The notes under the pieces are model-generated. The model searched no databases and was not told the DNA's origin. It worked only from the letters and a program-made list of their open reading frames with translations. The position numbers were made by a program, and so were the translations under genes. Positions 34,640-45,989 of a stretch of DNA of 64,000 nt are shown piece after piece. Within the stretch, counting starts at the first letter, position 1. Every line of letters starts with the position of its first letter. The stretch is from Hormiphora californensis (taxonomy: Eukaryota > Ctenophora > Tentaculata > Cydippida > Pleurobrachiidae), in the NCBI GenBank assembly GCA_020137815.1, contig CM035360.1:5312250-5376249 (forward strand), written 5' to 3'.

Positions 34640-36610
34640 ACACAAGATCATTGATCAAGAAATGACGGATTTATGGACAAAAAGTCCAAAAATGTGAAGA
34701 ATTCAGATAGCTAATTGAGATTAGTGGAAGACGCCGAACCATGGAATTAGAATAATTAGACTATCTAGTTCTAGCTGTGCATGTTAATGACGTTAGACAC
34801 TGAAAAATTTGGGTGCTGTTATTGGATATTCTGTGTTCGATATTTCAATTGTGGACACGGTGTGTAATCATATTATTTTATTAGGTGATAGACTCTGGTG
34901 GGGTTGTGATTTCCATAGTTTCCAATGTTCACACCAGTTGGAAATTGTGGAGTGTGTTTTTCAACGAGGAAATGTTGATTGTTATTTATTGTCACAGCTG
35001 TGGCCCGGCAGAGAAGTGTGTCCAACTAGTTTTGGAGTGTGTTTCTGTTTTAAATATCAACATTGTATGTTGTCACATTGATTGTATTTGCAAAACTATG
35101 GTGTTTCATATCGTCTGTGTAGGGTTGATATACGAGAATATGGGTCAGACCAATGCTCTGACAGGATGGGACCGGTTAACCAGCTCGTTAGATTTTACCT
35201 GTCATCTGCATGGTAGCCGACTTCTCCTTTAAACTCTTGATCTCGAGATAGAGCTACTTGTCTGACCTTGAGGCAGCGATGCATGATTAAAATCCAAGCA
35301 CAGACAGAGACTGATCAAAGTTCTAGTCGGGCTAGTCAGCCCGGGCTGTTTTACTTTCTCTGGCGGTTAGCACTGATTTAATCAATCATTGCACATTGCC
35401 CCATTTATTTCACTTCTAAAACCTCCCCATTTTCAGAGCTTGTCAAGCCTGTCTCTTTCTTTTCACAATTCTATTGACACATATGATGGGGGGCTCGTAT
35501 GCTGCATCTTTCACGGTGACGGAGGGGCTAACCTGTCAGTGTCAAGCCAAGGCTAGACTCTGTCACTCCAAGTCTGGACCCCCTCTCGTGATGATTTAAA
35601 GACTTAGACTTGTCCGATGGTTAGACCGTTCTGGGATAGTGGTATATGAGCTGTGACAGGAAACTATTTGCCCGGCCTTTTCCATGTGCAGTATTGTGCA
35701 ATGTAATTGGTCTAGGTCTGCGACAAGCCCAATACGGTGGTCTAGCCCGTGGTACAGGTTGTTTTCTCGTAAAAGTGATTCGATTTCTTGATTCCCGGTC
35801 GGAATCCCACTGCACTTGCAGTTACCATGATGATATTAACTGTCAAACTTGGTTGCTACCTCTCTAGTCTCTGCTTCGTGAGCTCAATCTCGCTTGCACT
35901 AGGTCATAGGTGTCAATCATTGACTCAATGTTTGACATGTTCCTTACCTGTCAGCTCTCACACCGGCCGGTGTGAGAGCTGACAGGTAAGGAAGTAGGCC
36001 CGGTGTGAGCTTACGCGAGCCCGAAGGGGCTGAATGGACAGAAGGGGCCAGAATGGACAGAAGGGGCCGAATGGACAGACTGCGTAGCATGGCAAATAAA
36101 ACTGATGATCTGGTTTATCAGAGAAACGATTTTATTTCTTTAACAAGAGTGTTTTCTTTTATTCCGGAGAAATTAATTTCTTTGTTGAATTCTCCCTGTG
36201 GATAATATTGCAAAATGCAAAGTTAAAGCAAAAAATGGCTCCAAGTCTGCTTACAAGTCTAGTCGTAATTTACTAAAACGTAGTGCGCGCGACTTTTTTG
36301 CGCGTTAAAATGCGCGGCGCCACAAATTTAAAATAGAAATTCAGAAAATGTTCAAAATCAAAACTGCACCCGTCCGTGAAATTTTTAAAAACCGAGAAAA
36401 TTTAACTCAACCATCTTGAGCCACACCGCGACACGGCTGGCCGGGCAGGATTCAGGTGTCAGGAACTACATTATGTAACAGAGCTAGCACTCTCATTAAT
36501 GAGCTGGGCCAACCCACATCCGCTGAGCAAACTTTCATCAACTACAACGTAAAACTATTTATTGAGTTTCAGCAAATGTCTATGTAAGAGCCCAAGAGGG
36601 CAGCAAGAAA
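34640..36610. other. Intergenic
   Basis: 3' flank of the trihelix gene and 5' flank of the next ORF1 element. Apart from the repeat at 35932-36093, no feature was recognised. The stretch before 36611 may be the 5' UTR of the ORF1 element. Confidence 0.4.
35932..36093 (+). repeat. Dispersed GC hairpin repeat (copy 2) with 54-bp perfect palindrome
   Basis: Begins TGACATGTTCC like copy 1 (4312-4450). A 54-bp perfect palindrome with 27-bp arms and no spacer occupies 35940-35993. Then come CCCGGTGTGAGCTTACGCGAGCCCGAAGG, three GAATGGACAGAAGGGGC-type units, and CAGACTGCGTAGCATGGCAA. Confidence 0.85.
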
Positions 36611-37585
36611 ATGGCAAGCAGCTCTGATAACGAAGAAGAAACGCGGATCTACGTGCGGGAAACAGACGTAGAAGAGGATGACATCCAATACTGCCAAGAA
36701 CAAACCGTGGAGTGGGTTAGCGAGATATTAACGCTAACTGGAGGGTTTGGTGAAACAGATCCGAGCCAAGTGAAGTATGGACCACACATAGTGGAAGTCT
36801 GGGATGATCTGAAAGTTCCCTCCAGGAACAAACTCAGTGCATTGAACAAGTCAGTGCTTATAGGCCTTGTGGAGAGTGCATGCCGTATTCTCATAGAACA
36901 GAGCTTCCCAGTTGGTGAACAGCTGTCACACACGGGATATGAAACCACGATGATGAAGCAATATGAGAAGGAGCTCAAAGTTCATAGTAAAGAGCTTATC
37001 AAAACCCAAAGGAACCTTGTAGCAGCACAAGAGGAACTACTGAACATTCAGAGGCAGTTACTAGAGAAGAGGGAGGTTGAGATAACAGCTGTGCAGTCAA
37101 CAGCACAGCAAGAAATTAAGAGTTTTGCTTCTGTCCTGGAGAAGGAATGTGCTAGTGCTCTGGCGCCAAAGAAAATCCACTCAGCGATTGTGGCTGCCTC
37201 TGAGGACCGTGGGTGTAATATTATCATCCATGGCTTGGAAGAGAGTGCTGAAATTGAAACTCAAATAAAGTCTCTTTTTACTGAGCTTGAAGAGGCTCCG
37301 AAAATGAAATCGGTCGAGCGCTTGGGAAAGCAGTCCTCATCTGCAAGACCTGTAAAAGTCGTGCTGAGGAGCAGAGACGCTCAAATGTCGATCCTGTCGA
37401 AGAAATCTCTGCTGAAAGGGAACGACAAGTTCGGCAAAGTTTTTATTTCTCCTGATAGAACTTTAGAAGAGCGGAGAGAACGGAAGCAGCTAGTGATTGA
37501 ACTGAAGGAGAAGGCAAAGCAGTCCCCTGGAACTCACTACATAATCCGTGGAAGCAGGGTGTTAGAAGCACCAAGGGACTCTTGA
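36611..37585 (+). CDS. LINE ORF1-type protein, intact (copy B)
   Basis: 324 residues, ATG at 36611, no stop. An acidic N terminus precedes a long coiled coil (about residues 110-165: EKELKVHSKELIKTQRNLVA, QEELLNIQRQLLEKREVEI). Then come an RRM-like strand (CNIIIHGLEE) and a C-terminal domain with VERLGKQ, ARPVKVVLRSRDAQMSIL, FGKVFISPDRTLEERRERKQ and THYIIRGSRV. About 145 bp after the stop is a (GAT)n tail at 37729-37751 (ATTGATGATGATGATGATGA), as expected for a retroposed copy. No RT follows. Relative to copy A the core is well conserved and the N-terminal third is not. Confidence 0.82.
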   Translation: MASSSDNEEETRIYVRETDVEEDDIQYCQEQTVEWVSEILTLTGGFGETDPSQVKYGPHIVEVWDDLKVPSRNKLSALNKSVLIGLVESACRILIEQSFPVGEQLSHTGYETTMMKQYEKELKVHSKELIKTQRNLVAAQEELLNIQRQLLEKREVEITAVQSTAQQEIKSFASVLEKECASALAPKKIHSAIVAASEDRGCNIIIHGLEESAEIETQIKSLFTELEEAPKMKSVERLGKQSSSARPVKVVLRSRDAQMSILSKKSLLKGNDKFGKVFISPDRTLEERRERKQLVIELKEKAKQSPGTHYIIRGSRVLEAPRDS

Positions 37586-37728
37586 ACATTTATACTAACT
37601 AGCTCTGGACTCTAATTTATTGATCATAGGAGAGTAAAACCGCTTTTGAAAGCAGGAAGGTAGCCGTAAAGTTTTGTCTTTTTTAAGTGTTATCTTACCA
37701 ATATGCTATAAAGCGGGATATTAAATGT

Positions 37729-37751
37729 TTATTGATGATGATGATGATGAG
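37729..37751 (+). repeat. (GAT)n tail of ORF1-only element
   Basis: Five to six GAT units marking the likely 3' end of copy B. Confidence 0.8.
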
Positions 37752-38042
37752 CACGTTTTGATCGGCCCAACTTCCCGTCAATTTGCTCTAGACATGCGGC
37801 CGGGCCTACTTGGATATTGTGGAGTGTATCTTCTTTTGGGGCTAGTAGATGGAATAGACGATCTGGTCGAGGTAGCTGGAAGAGGCGCTCACTCATTGGA
37901 TTAGTCCACACCGCACACGAACGATGGCCGATTTTTTTGCCACCGGGACTAAGTAATTTTGAACCTGTCGTCCGACGTCAGTTGTATTATCGTTGAGCTA
38001 ACCAAACAACTTTATCTAGCTCTTTATACACACACACAGAAC

Positions 38043-39694
38043 ATGAGTCTTGATGTATTATTGGAAGCGGCCGATGTATTGGAGAAACAAAAAGTCGGTA
38101 AGTTAACCAACATCCCCCCACATTTCTTCAGCACTTCCCACTTTTTGACAATCAACTGGTTACCTAAATATAACACACTTCTTTCAGCATCTATCCTGAC
38201 ATCAATGCACCAGTATGACAAGACCTTCAAGTCACAGTCACCAGAATATTCGGAGGATTCACACTCAGTAAAAAGCGATGACATGGATTATTCACCCACA
38301 CACGATCGGAGGTACAATCCAGATGCAATTTATTTGATGCTCCTCTCGCAATAAGATCAGACACACATATTCATTACTCCAAAATGTAATTACCCTCCCA
38401 CTCGCAGGTCGAACAGAATCGGTCATTCAGATTCCGGGAACGGGCCCCAGTCTGGCGTCCATTCTGACCCGTAAGTCTCGCTTCTCTCGTCCCCACAACC
38501 AATCGATCGTTAGCATGTATCAGAGTGATGATATGAGTGCTGACACTTCACTGTTTTTCAGAAACGGGCCAGTTAGGGAAGTTTATGCGTTTAACGGGGA
38601 TAATGACCCTTCACGAAATAGGTAAGTTACTTAGTGCAGTGTATTCAGCAATCCATCATAGCAAAATTCCCCCCTTCTTCCTCTATCACGACCCCTTCTC
38701 CCTAAAAACCCCTCTCCCTCTAGCTCATTCCTCTTTGCCCCTCCTCCGTGTAACGCCTTCTCCCTAACCCTCCACCGCTCCTCCTAAGATGCGGCCTGGA
38801 CGCCCGAGACACCTGGGAGACACGCTCCATTCACAACCAGATGGAAAAGAACAGGAGGGCCCAGTTACGGGTTTACATGAACAACCTCCGGGATGTAATT
38901 CCATGTGGTCCAAACCGGAGGAAACTCACTACCCTGACACTGCTTCAGAACGCCCGGGCTTATATCGAGGTGAGAGACCCCCCAGGATGAGCCCCCTCAT
39001 CCCCTGGGTTTGCCTAGCTAGACCCTGTTTCGCGAGCCCCAAATGTAAAGGGAGGGTTAGAACATAACCCCTGGGTAAGGGTTTATTCTCCCTCTGTACT
39101 TTCCGGAAAGCCGGAACGGGGAAGGAGTGATGCGTCGCATAAAGGAAGGAGTGAAATAGCGCCGGAGAGAGGGGGGACCCCCGTTCGAAAATTCAAAATT
39201 TGCCAACCAATTGGAAAGAAATGTCTCCCAGGATGCTGATTTTTTTAACGAGAATGCTGATTTTTACAATTCAAAAATTTTATCTACATATTAGGTGCTG
39301 AAAATTCTGCTGAAAATATAGGTGGTGCAGTGAATGTGAAAGACTGAAGAGTGAGAGAGAGAGATATCTGGGGATATTATGTGCTGGTTGTGTGTGACAG
39401 AGAGACAGAATATGCTGGGGAATGTTCCAGTTTTGCGTAATGCACCGACAACAGTTTTCAGCACGATTTTCAGCAGATTGGTTGAAATGGTCAGTTTTCA
39501 GCACGATTTTCAGCAGATTGGTTGAACTGGTCGCGCTGAAAAAGAGAGAGAGAGAGCCAATTCAATTGCAATGGTAATGTATGAATCTCTCTAATCTCCC
39601 CCTTTCCCCCTCTAGACTGTTGTCGGTGCACTACGCACAACTGGCGCCAACCAACGTTGGCCAACACATGTTCTCCATCTCTCTCTCCCCTCTC

Positions 39695-39766
<72 letters not shown>

Positions 39767-42700
39767 ATTCACACTGCTGCAGTACTGCAAGAATAAGAAT
39801 CTCTCTGCACGTGTATCTGATATGTAATGATCGAGAGGAATTTTCAGCACATTGGCGGACTAAAATACTGAAAATTCTGCTTATTTTAGATCAGGATGCT
39901 GCCAGTTTAATACTATAGATAGGACCAAAATTCGATCGGGGGGGGGGACATCGTACCCCACGGCGTGCCCGAGGGTAGTTTAACATTTGTTTTGGTGTCC
40001 ATCTCCAATTCCGGTTGTAACTGTTGGGGAAGACCTTCCTGAAGGTCGTGGCGGAGCGGGAATAATCATGTAGACCCGCTCCGGCTTCAGAAAATTGAGA
40101 AAAAGATAGCTATCTTTTTTTTCATTTTGAAATTACGACGTTTTATTTTAAAAGATCCTTGATCAGTAAGATACGGTTGTCCCCCACCTATTTTTTGACG
40201 TAGAATCGAATGCCGTTGAAGTCAAATCTCTAAAATGTTGGAAAAATGGAGAAAATCACGTTTTTAGGTATTTTTTGGTGAAAAAAGCGTTCTAACTGGT
40301 AGTAGATGATGAGATAGAGCCCCAAAAATATCACAAATCGATTTTTTGGGTCTTTTTCGCCCTAGGAACAGAGTTTCATGAAAATCTGGTACAACGCCTA
40401 TTCTCCGTTTGCTTTCAATGAAGGTGAATATTGCTCTAATTTAACCAATTTTGAAGAAAAGGCGTCCAAAATGATACTAGTTGACAGGATAGAGTCCCAA
40501 AAACGTGAAAATCATCAATTTTAGGCATTTTCTACCCTAGTAACAAATGGACATGGTGGTCGGATGATATTTATTATCTCGGTATGCCTCTGAAGTAGGT
40601 GAAAATAGCCACAATGTAGAGATTGTAGTAAATGAATGTGAATAAACGTTTACCAAACCCACTTTAGTGGGCTTCTGGATTATGCAAGAGCCATTCTTCA
40701 ACTTAACAGGTGCTAAAGTGGGTTTGGTAAACGTTTATTCACATTCATTTACCACAATCTCTACATTGTGGCTATTTTCACCTACTTCAGAGGCATACCG
40801 AGATAATAAATATCATCCGACCACCATGTCCATTTGTTACTAGGGTAGAAAATGCCTAAAATTGATGATTTTCACGTTTTTGGGACTCTATCCTGTCAAC
40901 TAGTATCATTTTGGACGCCTTTTCTTCAAAATTGGTTAAATTAGAGCAATATTCACCTTCATTGAAAGCAAACGGAGAATAGGCGTTGTACCAGATTTTC
41001 ATGAAACTCTGTTCCTAGGGCGAAAAAGACCCAAAAAATCGATTTGTGATATTTTTGGGGCTCTATCTCATCATCTACTACCAGTTAGAACGCTTTTTTC
41101 ACCAAAAAATACCTAAAAACGTGATTTTCTCCATTTTTCCAACATTTTAGAGATTTGACTTCAACGGCATTCGATTCTACGTCAAAAAATAGGTGGGGGA
41201 CAACCGTATCTTACTGATCAAGGATCTTTTAAAATAAAACGTCGTAATTTCAAAATGAAAAAAAAGATAGCTATCTTTTTCTCAATTTTCTGAAGCCGGA
41301 GCGGGTCTACATGATTATTCCCGCTCCGCCACGACCTTCAGGAAGGTCTTCCCCAACAGTTACAACCGGAATTGGAGATGGACACCAAAACAAATGTTAA
41401 ACTACCCTCGGGCACGCCGTGACCCGATCTCCTCCCCTCGTTTTAAGTGATAGCACGGAGCACCCTAATATGTTTTTAACCCCCCTCAAATATGAGTGGA
41501 AATGATCCATCCTCCCTTCATCTCCATTCCCCGACTCTAACCCCTGACTCTAACCAGTAACCCCATCTCTAACCCCTCCTTTCTCCCCACAGAAGTATCT
41601 GAAAACACCAACACAACCAACACCAACAACAACAACTCCCAAATGCCAACTGCCCCCTCCGATCCTCCTATACCAATGGAAGACAAACCAGTTAACGGAG
41701 GAGGAGGTTTAGCCTCTCTTACCTGCGATGAAGAGCTGCCTCTAACTGAAGAGCTAGAGGAGGAGGAGAAGATGGGAGAGGACCCGGAGAGAGAGGAGGG
41801 TGAGGGGGAGAAACGAGGGCCCGGGGATACCGCTAGTGAGATGAGTGAGAGTGATTCAATGGGAACATTCAGGTTAGTAGGTACAGTGGGGGGGGGGGGG
41901 GGGCCTGCCGCAAAAATCTCAGCTACCCTCTTTTCGGCCGATGAGATTTTTGAGATTTTTGGGAAAATTTGCTCCATTACGTTTGAGATTTTTGAGATTT
42001 TTGTGGTAAATTGGCACAATTTTTGCTGCCAATACTCAGTTTTTCGACATATTTTTTAGCTCAAAACTGAATCATAATATCAATTCAGTAATTTAAATAG
42101 GTAAATTTCATGTTTTAGCTTCACTTTAACTTTTGTACTAGAACACAAGGAAAATTTCTATTCAGAATTTCGATTTTTGGTAAAAAACACAAGGATTGTT
42201 TCTGTTCCAAATTTTCGAATGGAAATTTTTCCTTTCTATGAGATTTTTGAGAAAAATTTGCGGTTTTTCCCGAAAAATCGCAAATTTGCCTCAAAAATCT
42301 CAAAAATCCCACGTTTTTTAGCCAAAAATCCAGGGGCTGGTAGTGAGACCGCAGAATCTGCTGTGTGCTGCACACAAAAGACTAGCAAATTTGAGTGGGT
42401 TTTACGGAAAAGCTTGCCGAGAGAGCAAATAACGGAATTTTTCCAAATTTTTTTCACTGTGGGATTCACAAGACCGTCACCTACAGCCCAGTGAAATCCC
42501 CGTGAAAAACGGTTAGTTACAAGGTTCGCAGTGATCAAAACCGTAAACAACTTCATTTTTCAGTTTTCTTCATTTTTGAGAGGGTAGAGCTCTTTACCAG
42601 ACTGTCACTCAAAATTGAGATAGAAAATCGAAAAAATCGTGTTCAATCAAGTGGGTATCTCCCAAAAATTTGTCCAGTCTTTCGATTCCGGAGTTTTTGA

Positions 42701-43322
42701 AACTCCTCGGGCAACCGTCTAGGGTTGCAACCTCAAAAAACTTTGAAACACCGTTTTTTTGAGGACGGATGAAATTCTGCGGTTCTCCACTCAAAGTCAC
42801 GTGACTTAGGACTAATAGGCAAGTGAGAGCTGGGTTGTGAGGACCGCAGAATGTGTTGTAATTCGTATATTCATATTGAATCTCTATCCCTCCCTCTCCT
42901 AAACACCAACATTCTCTTCCTTTTGAGTGTAGGAAACACACCAGGGGGGGGGGGGTGAGTCTTGGCCTTCCTCGATCGAGTTGATCAGAAAACTGGGGAG
43001 AGGCAGTGGGAGGGGCTGTAAAAATGAAAATATATCTCTCTCTCTCTCACTCTCTCTCTCTCTCTCTCTCAGGCTCTCTCTCTATCTCGCTCTCAGCGCG
43101 CGCTGCTCATCTCTCTCGCTCTGCGTCTCTCTCTCATCTCTCTCGTTCTCTCTGCTCTTCTAGGAACTCGTAAATTCATAAGGCTGTAAAAAGCCTGGAT
43201 ATCTCTGAAATCCTACTTTGGTTTTCTTGATGAAGTTTTATTGAAATGAAAGAGATAGAGAGAGAGAGGAGAGGAGAGAGAGACGAGAGAGAGGAGGAGG
43301 AGAGAAGAGAGAGAGAAGAGAC

Positions 43323-43356
<34 letters not shown>

Positions 43357-44215
43357 CTTGAGTGGCGGTTGTTTGTAGCGGCCAAGCCCTGTACAAAACC
43401 AGAGGTCTCAGAGGGCGGGCGGGATGCCCAAGCGGTTGTTATAATAACTATGCACAGACCCGAGACCCGTACACGCTATTTGACATCTAACAACGTATAT
43501 GATGGTCATCTCTTATTTCTATCATCACCTCGAAGAGAAGATGGTATAACACTGGGTGGCCATAAATGAGGACAATTTCTGAGGATCAACCCAGACCTAT
43601 AATACTAGTACCTACCTACGGGGGGGTCTGTATCAGACATCTATGGTGGTTAGGGTGGGTGGGTCCCGAAGGGACCCAGACGGCAGACAGTTAGGGGTTT
43701 CCCCTAACTGTCAAAATTTTGGGGGTGTAGGGGTCCCGAAGGGACCCGGACAGTTAGGATTTTCCTCTAACTGTCAAAATTTTGGAAATTTGGGTCAAAA
43801 TTTGGGAATTTTAGGTCCTGAAGGCACCACAGTGAAATATTTTTGCACGATACGATTTTGGTCAGGCATCACACTGAAAATTTGGGGTTATGTGCGAACT
43901 ATTTTTGGGGGTGGGTCCAAAAATTTGGGTAAGGAGACAGTTAGAGGAGGACCCCTAATTGTCAAAAATTTTTAATTTTCTGGAAAAATAGGTGTGGGTC
44001 CCAACTTTTGGGTGTCTGTGGCAGATAGATGTTCCCCAAAACCTCAAAAAAGTGGCATTTTTCGGAAAATAGGGGGGTGGGTCCAAATTGGGTTTGTGAG
44101 GACAGGTTAGAGGATGACCCTAAACTGTCCATAATCAAGGGGGGTGGGGTGGTTTTTTCACCTGGGACAGTTAGGGGCATTTAGGGGCAATGGATGTCTG
44201 ATACGTTAGGGTGAT

Positions 44216-44248
<33 letters not shown>

Positions 44249-45989
44249 CCTGATCGTCTTAGTCGTTATTTCACTCTTTTCTCATTCTCTCTCATTCAAT
44301 CTGTTTGGTTTGGTTAGGATTTTACCGTATCGCCACTAAGCAGCACCTACTGTGGTTGGTCACATTATACCTGAGTGAGATCGAGTCGGCCAGCGACCGA
44401 TGATCGATCTCACACGGAGCGAGAATAGGGGAAATGAGCCAACTACTGGTGGACCTCGTGGTATTATAATAACGAAGGAGAGCAAGTGCCAGTAACACTA
44501 TATTGTAGAAACTTCTATCATTCTCTCCAACCCTCTCTCATTCTCAGTCTCTCTCCCCTCATTATCAAGGCTCTATCTCTCTCTCTCTCTCTATATATAG
44601 ATCTAGTCTCAGCAACGAAAGGAATAAGTTACCCTTGCAAAAAATCAGAGGATTTGAGGATAGAATCCAGGCTTTCTACAGCCTTATGAATTTATCGAGA
44701 GATAGAAAAGAGAGAGAGAGAGGAGAGAAAGAGGAGGAAGAATTCACCTTCTCGAGGGAGAAGAGAGGGTAGAGAGAGGAGAGAAGAGAGAGAGAGGAGG
44801 GAGAAGGACGGAGAGAGAAGTGAGAGGAGGAGAGAGAGATATTTTCCTTTTTACACCACTGCCACTGCACCTCTCCCAGTTTCTGATCAACTCGATCGAG
44901 AAAGGCCCCAAACAAGACTCCCCCCCCCCCTTGGTGTGTTTCTACACTCAAAAAGGAGAGAATGTGGTGTTGAAGAGAGGGAGGGAGAGAGATTCATATG
45001 AATATAACGAATTACAACACATTCTGCTGGTCTCACAACCCAGCTCTCACTTGCCTAATTAGTCCTAAGTCACGTGACTTTGAGTGAGACCGCAGAATTC
45101 ATCCGGCGCTCAAAAAAAACGGTGTTGTTTTCAAAGTTTTTTGAGGTTTGCACCCTAGACCGGTTGCCCTAGGAGTTTCAAAAAAACCCGGGAATCGAAA
45201 GAATGGACAATTTTGAGATACACACTTGACGATTTTTTTCGATTTTCTATCTCAATTTTGAGTGGACAGTCTGGTAAAGAGCTCTACCCTCTCAAAAATG
45301 AAGAAAACTGAAAAATGAAGTTGTTTACGGTTTTGATCACTGCGAACCTTGTAACTAACCGTTTTTTCACGGGGATTTCACTGGGCTGTAGGTGACGGTC
45401 TTGTGAATCCCACAGTGAAAAAAATTTGGAAAAATTCCGTTATTTGCTCTCTCGGCAAGCTTTTCCGTAAAACCCACTCAAATTTGCTAGTCTTTTGTGC
45501 GCAGCACACAGCAGATTCTGCGGTCTCACTACCAGCCCCTGAAATCGAAAATCTCAAAAATCCCAGCTACCCTGAAAATCGCCAATGAGGTATGAGATTC
45601 TTGCGGCAGGCCCCCCCCCAGTGGGTTAGTGTTAGATATTACGGTCAGCGTTATTGTCAGTTTTGCTGTCAGTTTAGGATTAGTGTCGTAGTTTGGTAAA
45701 AAAGTTACCCCTCCGGCCTCCCTTGCCGGCGCGAAGTGGAGGGTTTGTTTCGTAACCAAGATATATTAATTGGGTCAATACTCAATACTATAGAGTAGAA
45801 AGCAACCTACAGACAGTGAATGTACAAATTGAGTTTGTTTTTATGTAGAAAAGGCCTGGAAAATTGAGTTTGGCCTTGTTTTTTTTGGGGAAAACTAAAT
45901 TACTATTCGACTTTAACCCCAACTCCTCTCTCCCTTTCAGCAACAGTGACGGTGGGGAGACAGTCGTTTCTCCGGATAAGGACTTGTGA
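38043..45989 (+). CDS. Mxd/Mad-family bHLH repressor (MAX network)
   Basis: Exons read: 38043-38097, 38188-38311, 38408-38470, 38562-38621, 38789-38969, 41593-41872 and 45941-45989 (stop TGA). The N terminus MSLDVLLEAADVLEKQK is the Sin3-interaction domain seen in Mad/Mxd/Mnt proteins. Exon 5 encodes the basic region and helix-loop-helix: SIHNQMEKNRRAQLR (H116, E120 and R123/R124 contact the E-box), then LRDVIPCGPN and KLTTLTLLQNARAYIE. After an acidic, Ser-rich tail the protein ends SNSDGGETVVSPDKDL. Mxd proteins pair with MAX and recruit SIN3 histone deacetylase to CACGTG sites, opposing MYC. The phase (0 out of exon 5, 1 into 41593) demands at least one more exon, presumably the leucine zipper, in 38970-41592; I could not find it. 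Two large fold-back elements occupy the introns. Mnt is an alternative. Confidence 0.85.
39007..39069. repeat. Dispersed repeat, second copy of 10505-10590
   Basis: GCTAGACCCTGTTTCG...AAATGTAAAGGGAGGGTTAGAACATAAC, matching the copy upstream of IMMP2L, in the first long Mxd intron. Confidence 0.75.
39290..39958. other. Mxd intron segment with internal repeats
   Basis: A block containing TTTTCAGCACGATTTTCAGCAGATTGGTTGAA is repeated in tandem at about 39452-39486 and 39493-39527. A (CT)n tract lies at 39690-39762. Words such as CTGAAAATTCTGCT recur at 39298 and 39871. No coding exon recognised. Confidence 0.6.
39959..41421. mobile_element. 1.46-kb inverted repeat (709-bp arms, 45-bp loop)
   Basis: Left arm 39959-40667 pairs with right arm 40713-41421 (partner positions sum to 81380 throughout, so no indels). 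In the parts I compared there was one mismatch, at 40628. The outer end is CACGGCGTGCCCGAGGGTAG. No open frame of interest. An 11-bp G run at 39938-39948 precedes the left end. A transcript through this intron would fold into an approximately 0.7-kb hairpin. Confidence 0.95.
41888..45619. mobile_element. 3.7-kb long-TIR fold-back element with G/C-run ends
   Basis: It starts with a 16-bp G run then CCTGCCGCAA(A)AATCTCA, and ends with TGAGATTCTTGCGGCAGG then a 9-bp C run. Arms of roughly 0.9-1.3 kb match in inverted orientation: 42329-43217 against about 44643-45541, including TAGTGAGACCGCAGAATCTGCT, a GTCACGTGACTT block, a second internal G/C run (42943/44922) and ATTCATAAGGCTGTA. The left end holds extra GAGATTTTTGAGATTTTT repeats. 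No transposase frame. It lies in the last intron of the Mxd gene. The target-site duplication is unclear; CAGTG occurs at both flanks. Confidence 0.85.
43620..44244. mobile_element. 625-bp element nested in the long-TIR element
   Basis: It starts GGGGGGG then TCTGTATCAGACATC and ends GATGTCTGATACGTTAGGGTGATC plus a 29-bp C run. Inside are serial small hairpins: GGGTCCC-GAA-GGGACCC twice, and CAGTTAGGGG-TTT-CCCCTAACTG with three diverged relatives (GACAGTTAG...CTAA(C/T)TGTC). No coding sequence. Confidence 0.8.

Noticed and set aside
41643-42059. 138-codon frame continuing past the Mxd exon donor at 41873
   Set aside because: The part after 41872 is transposon end sequence; the GT donor and the matching phase at 45941 show the real exon boundary.
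42121-42556. Several 80-106-codon frames, and similar ones at 44676-45062
   Set aside because: They lie in the arms of the long-TIR element, are not conserved as reading frames between the two arms, and carry no transposase motif.
43415-43445. tRNA-like words (GGGATGCCCAAGCGGTTGTT)
   Set aside because: Resembles a D-arm region, but no acceptor stem, anticodon arm or T-arm follows in the right spacing.
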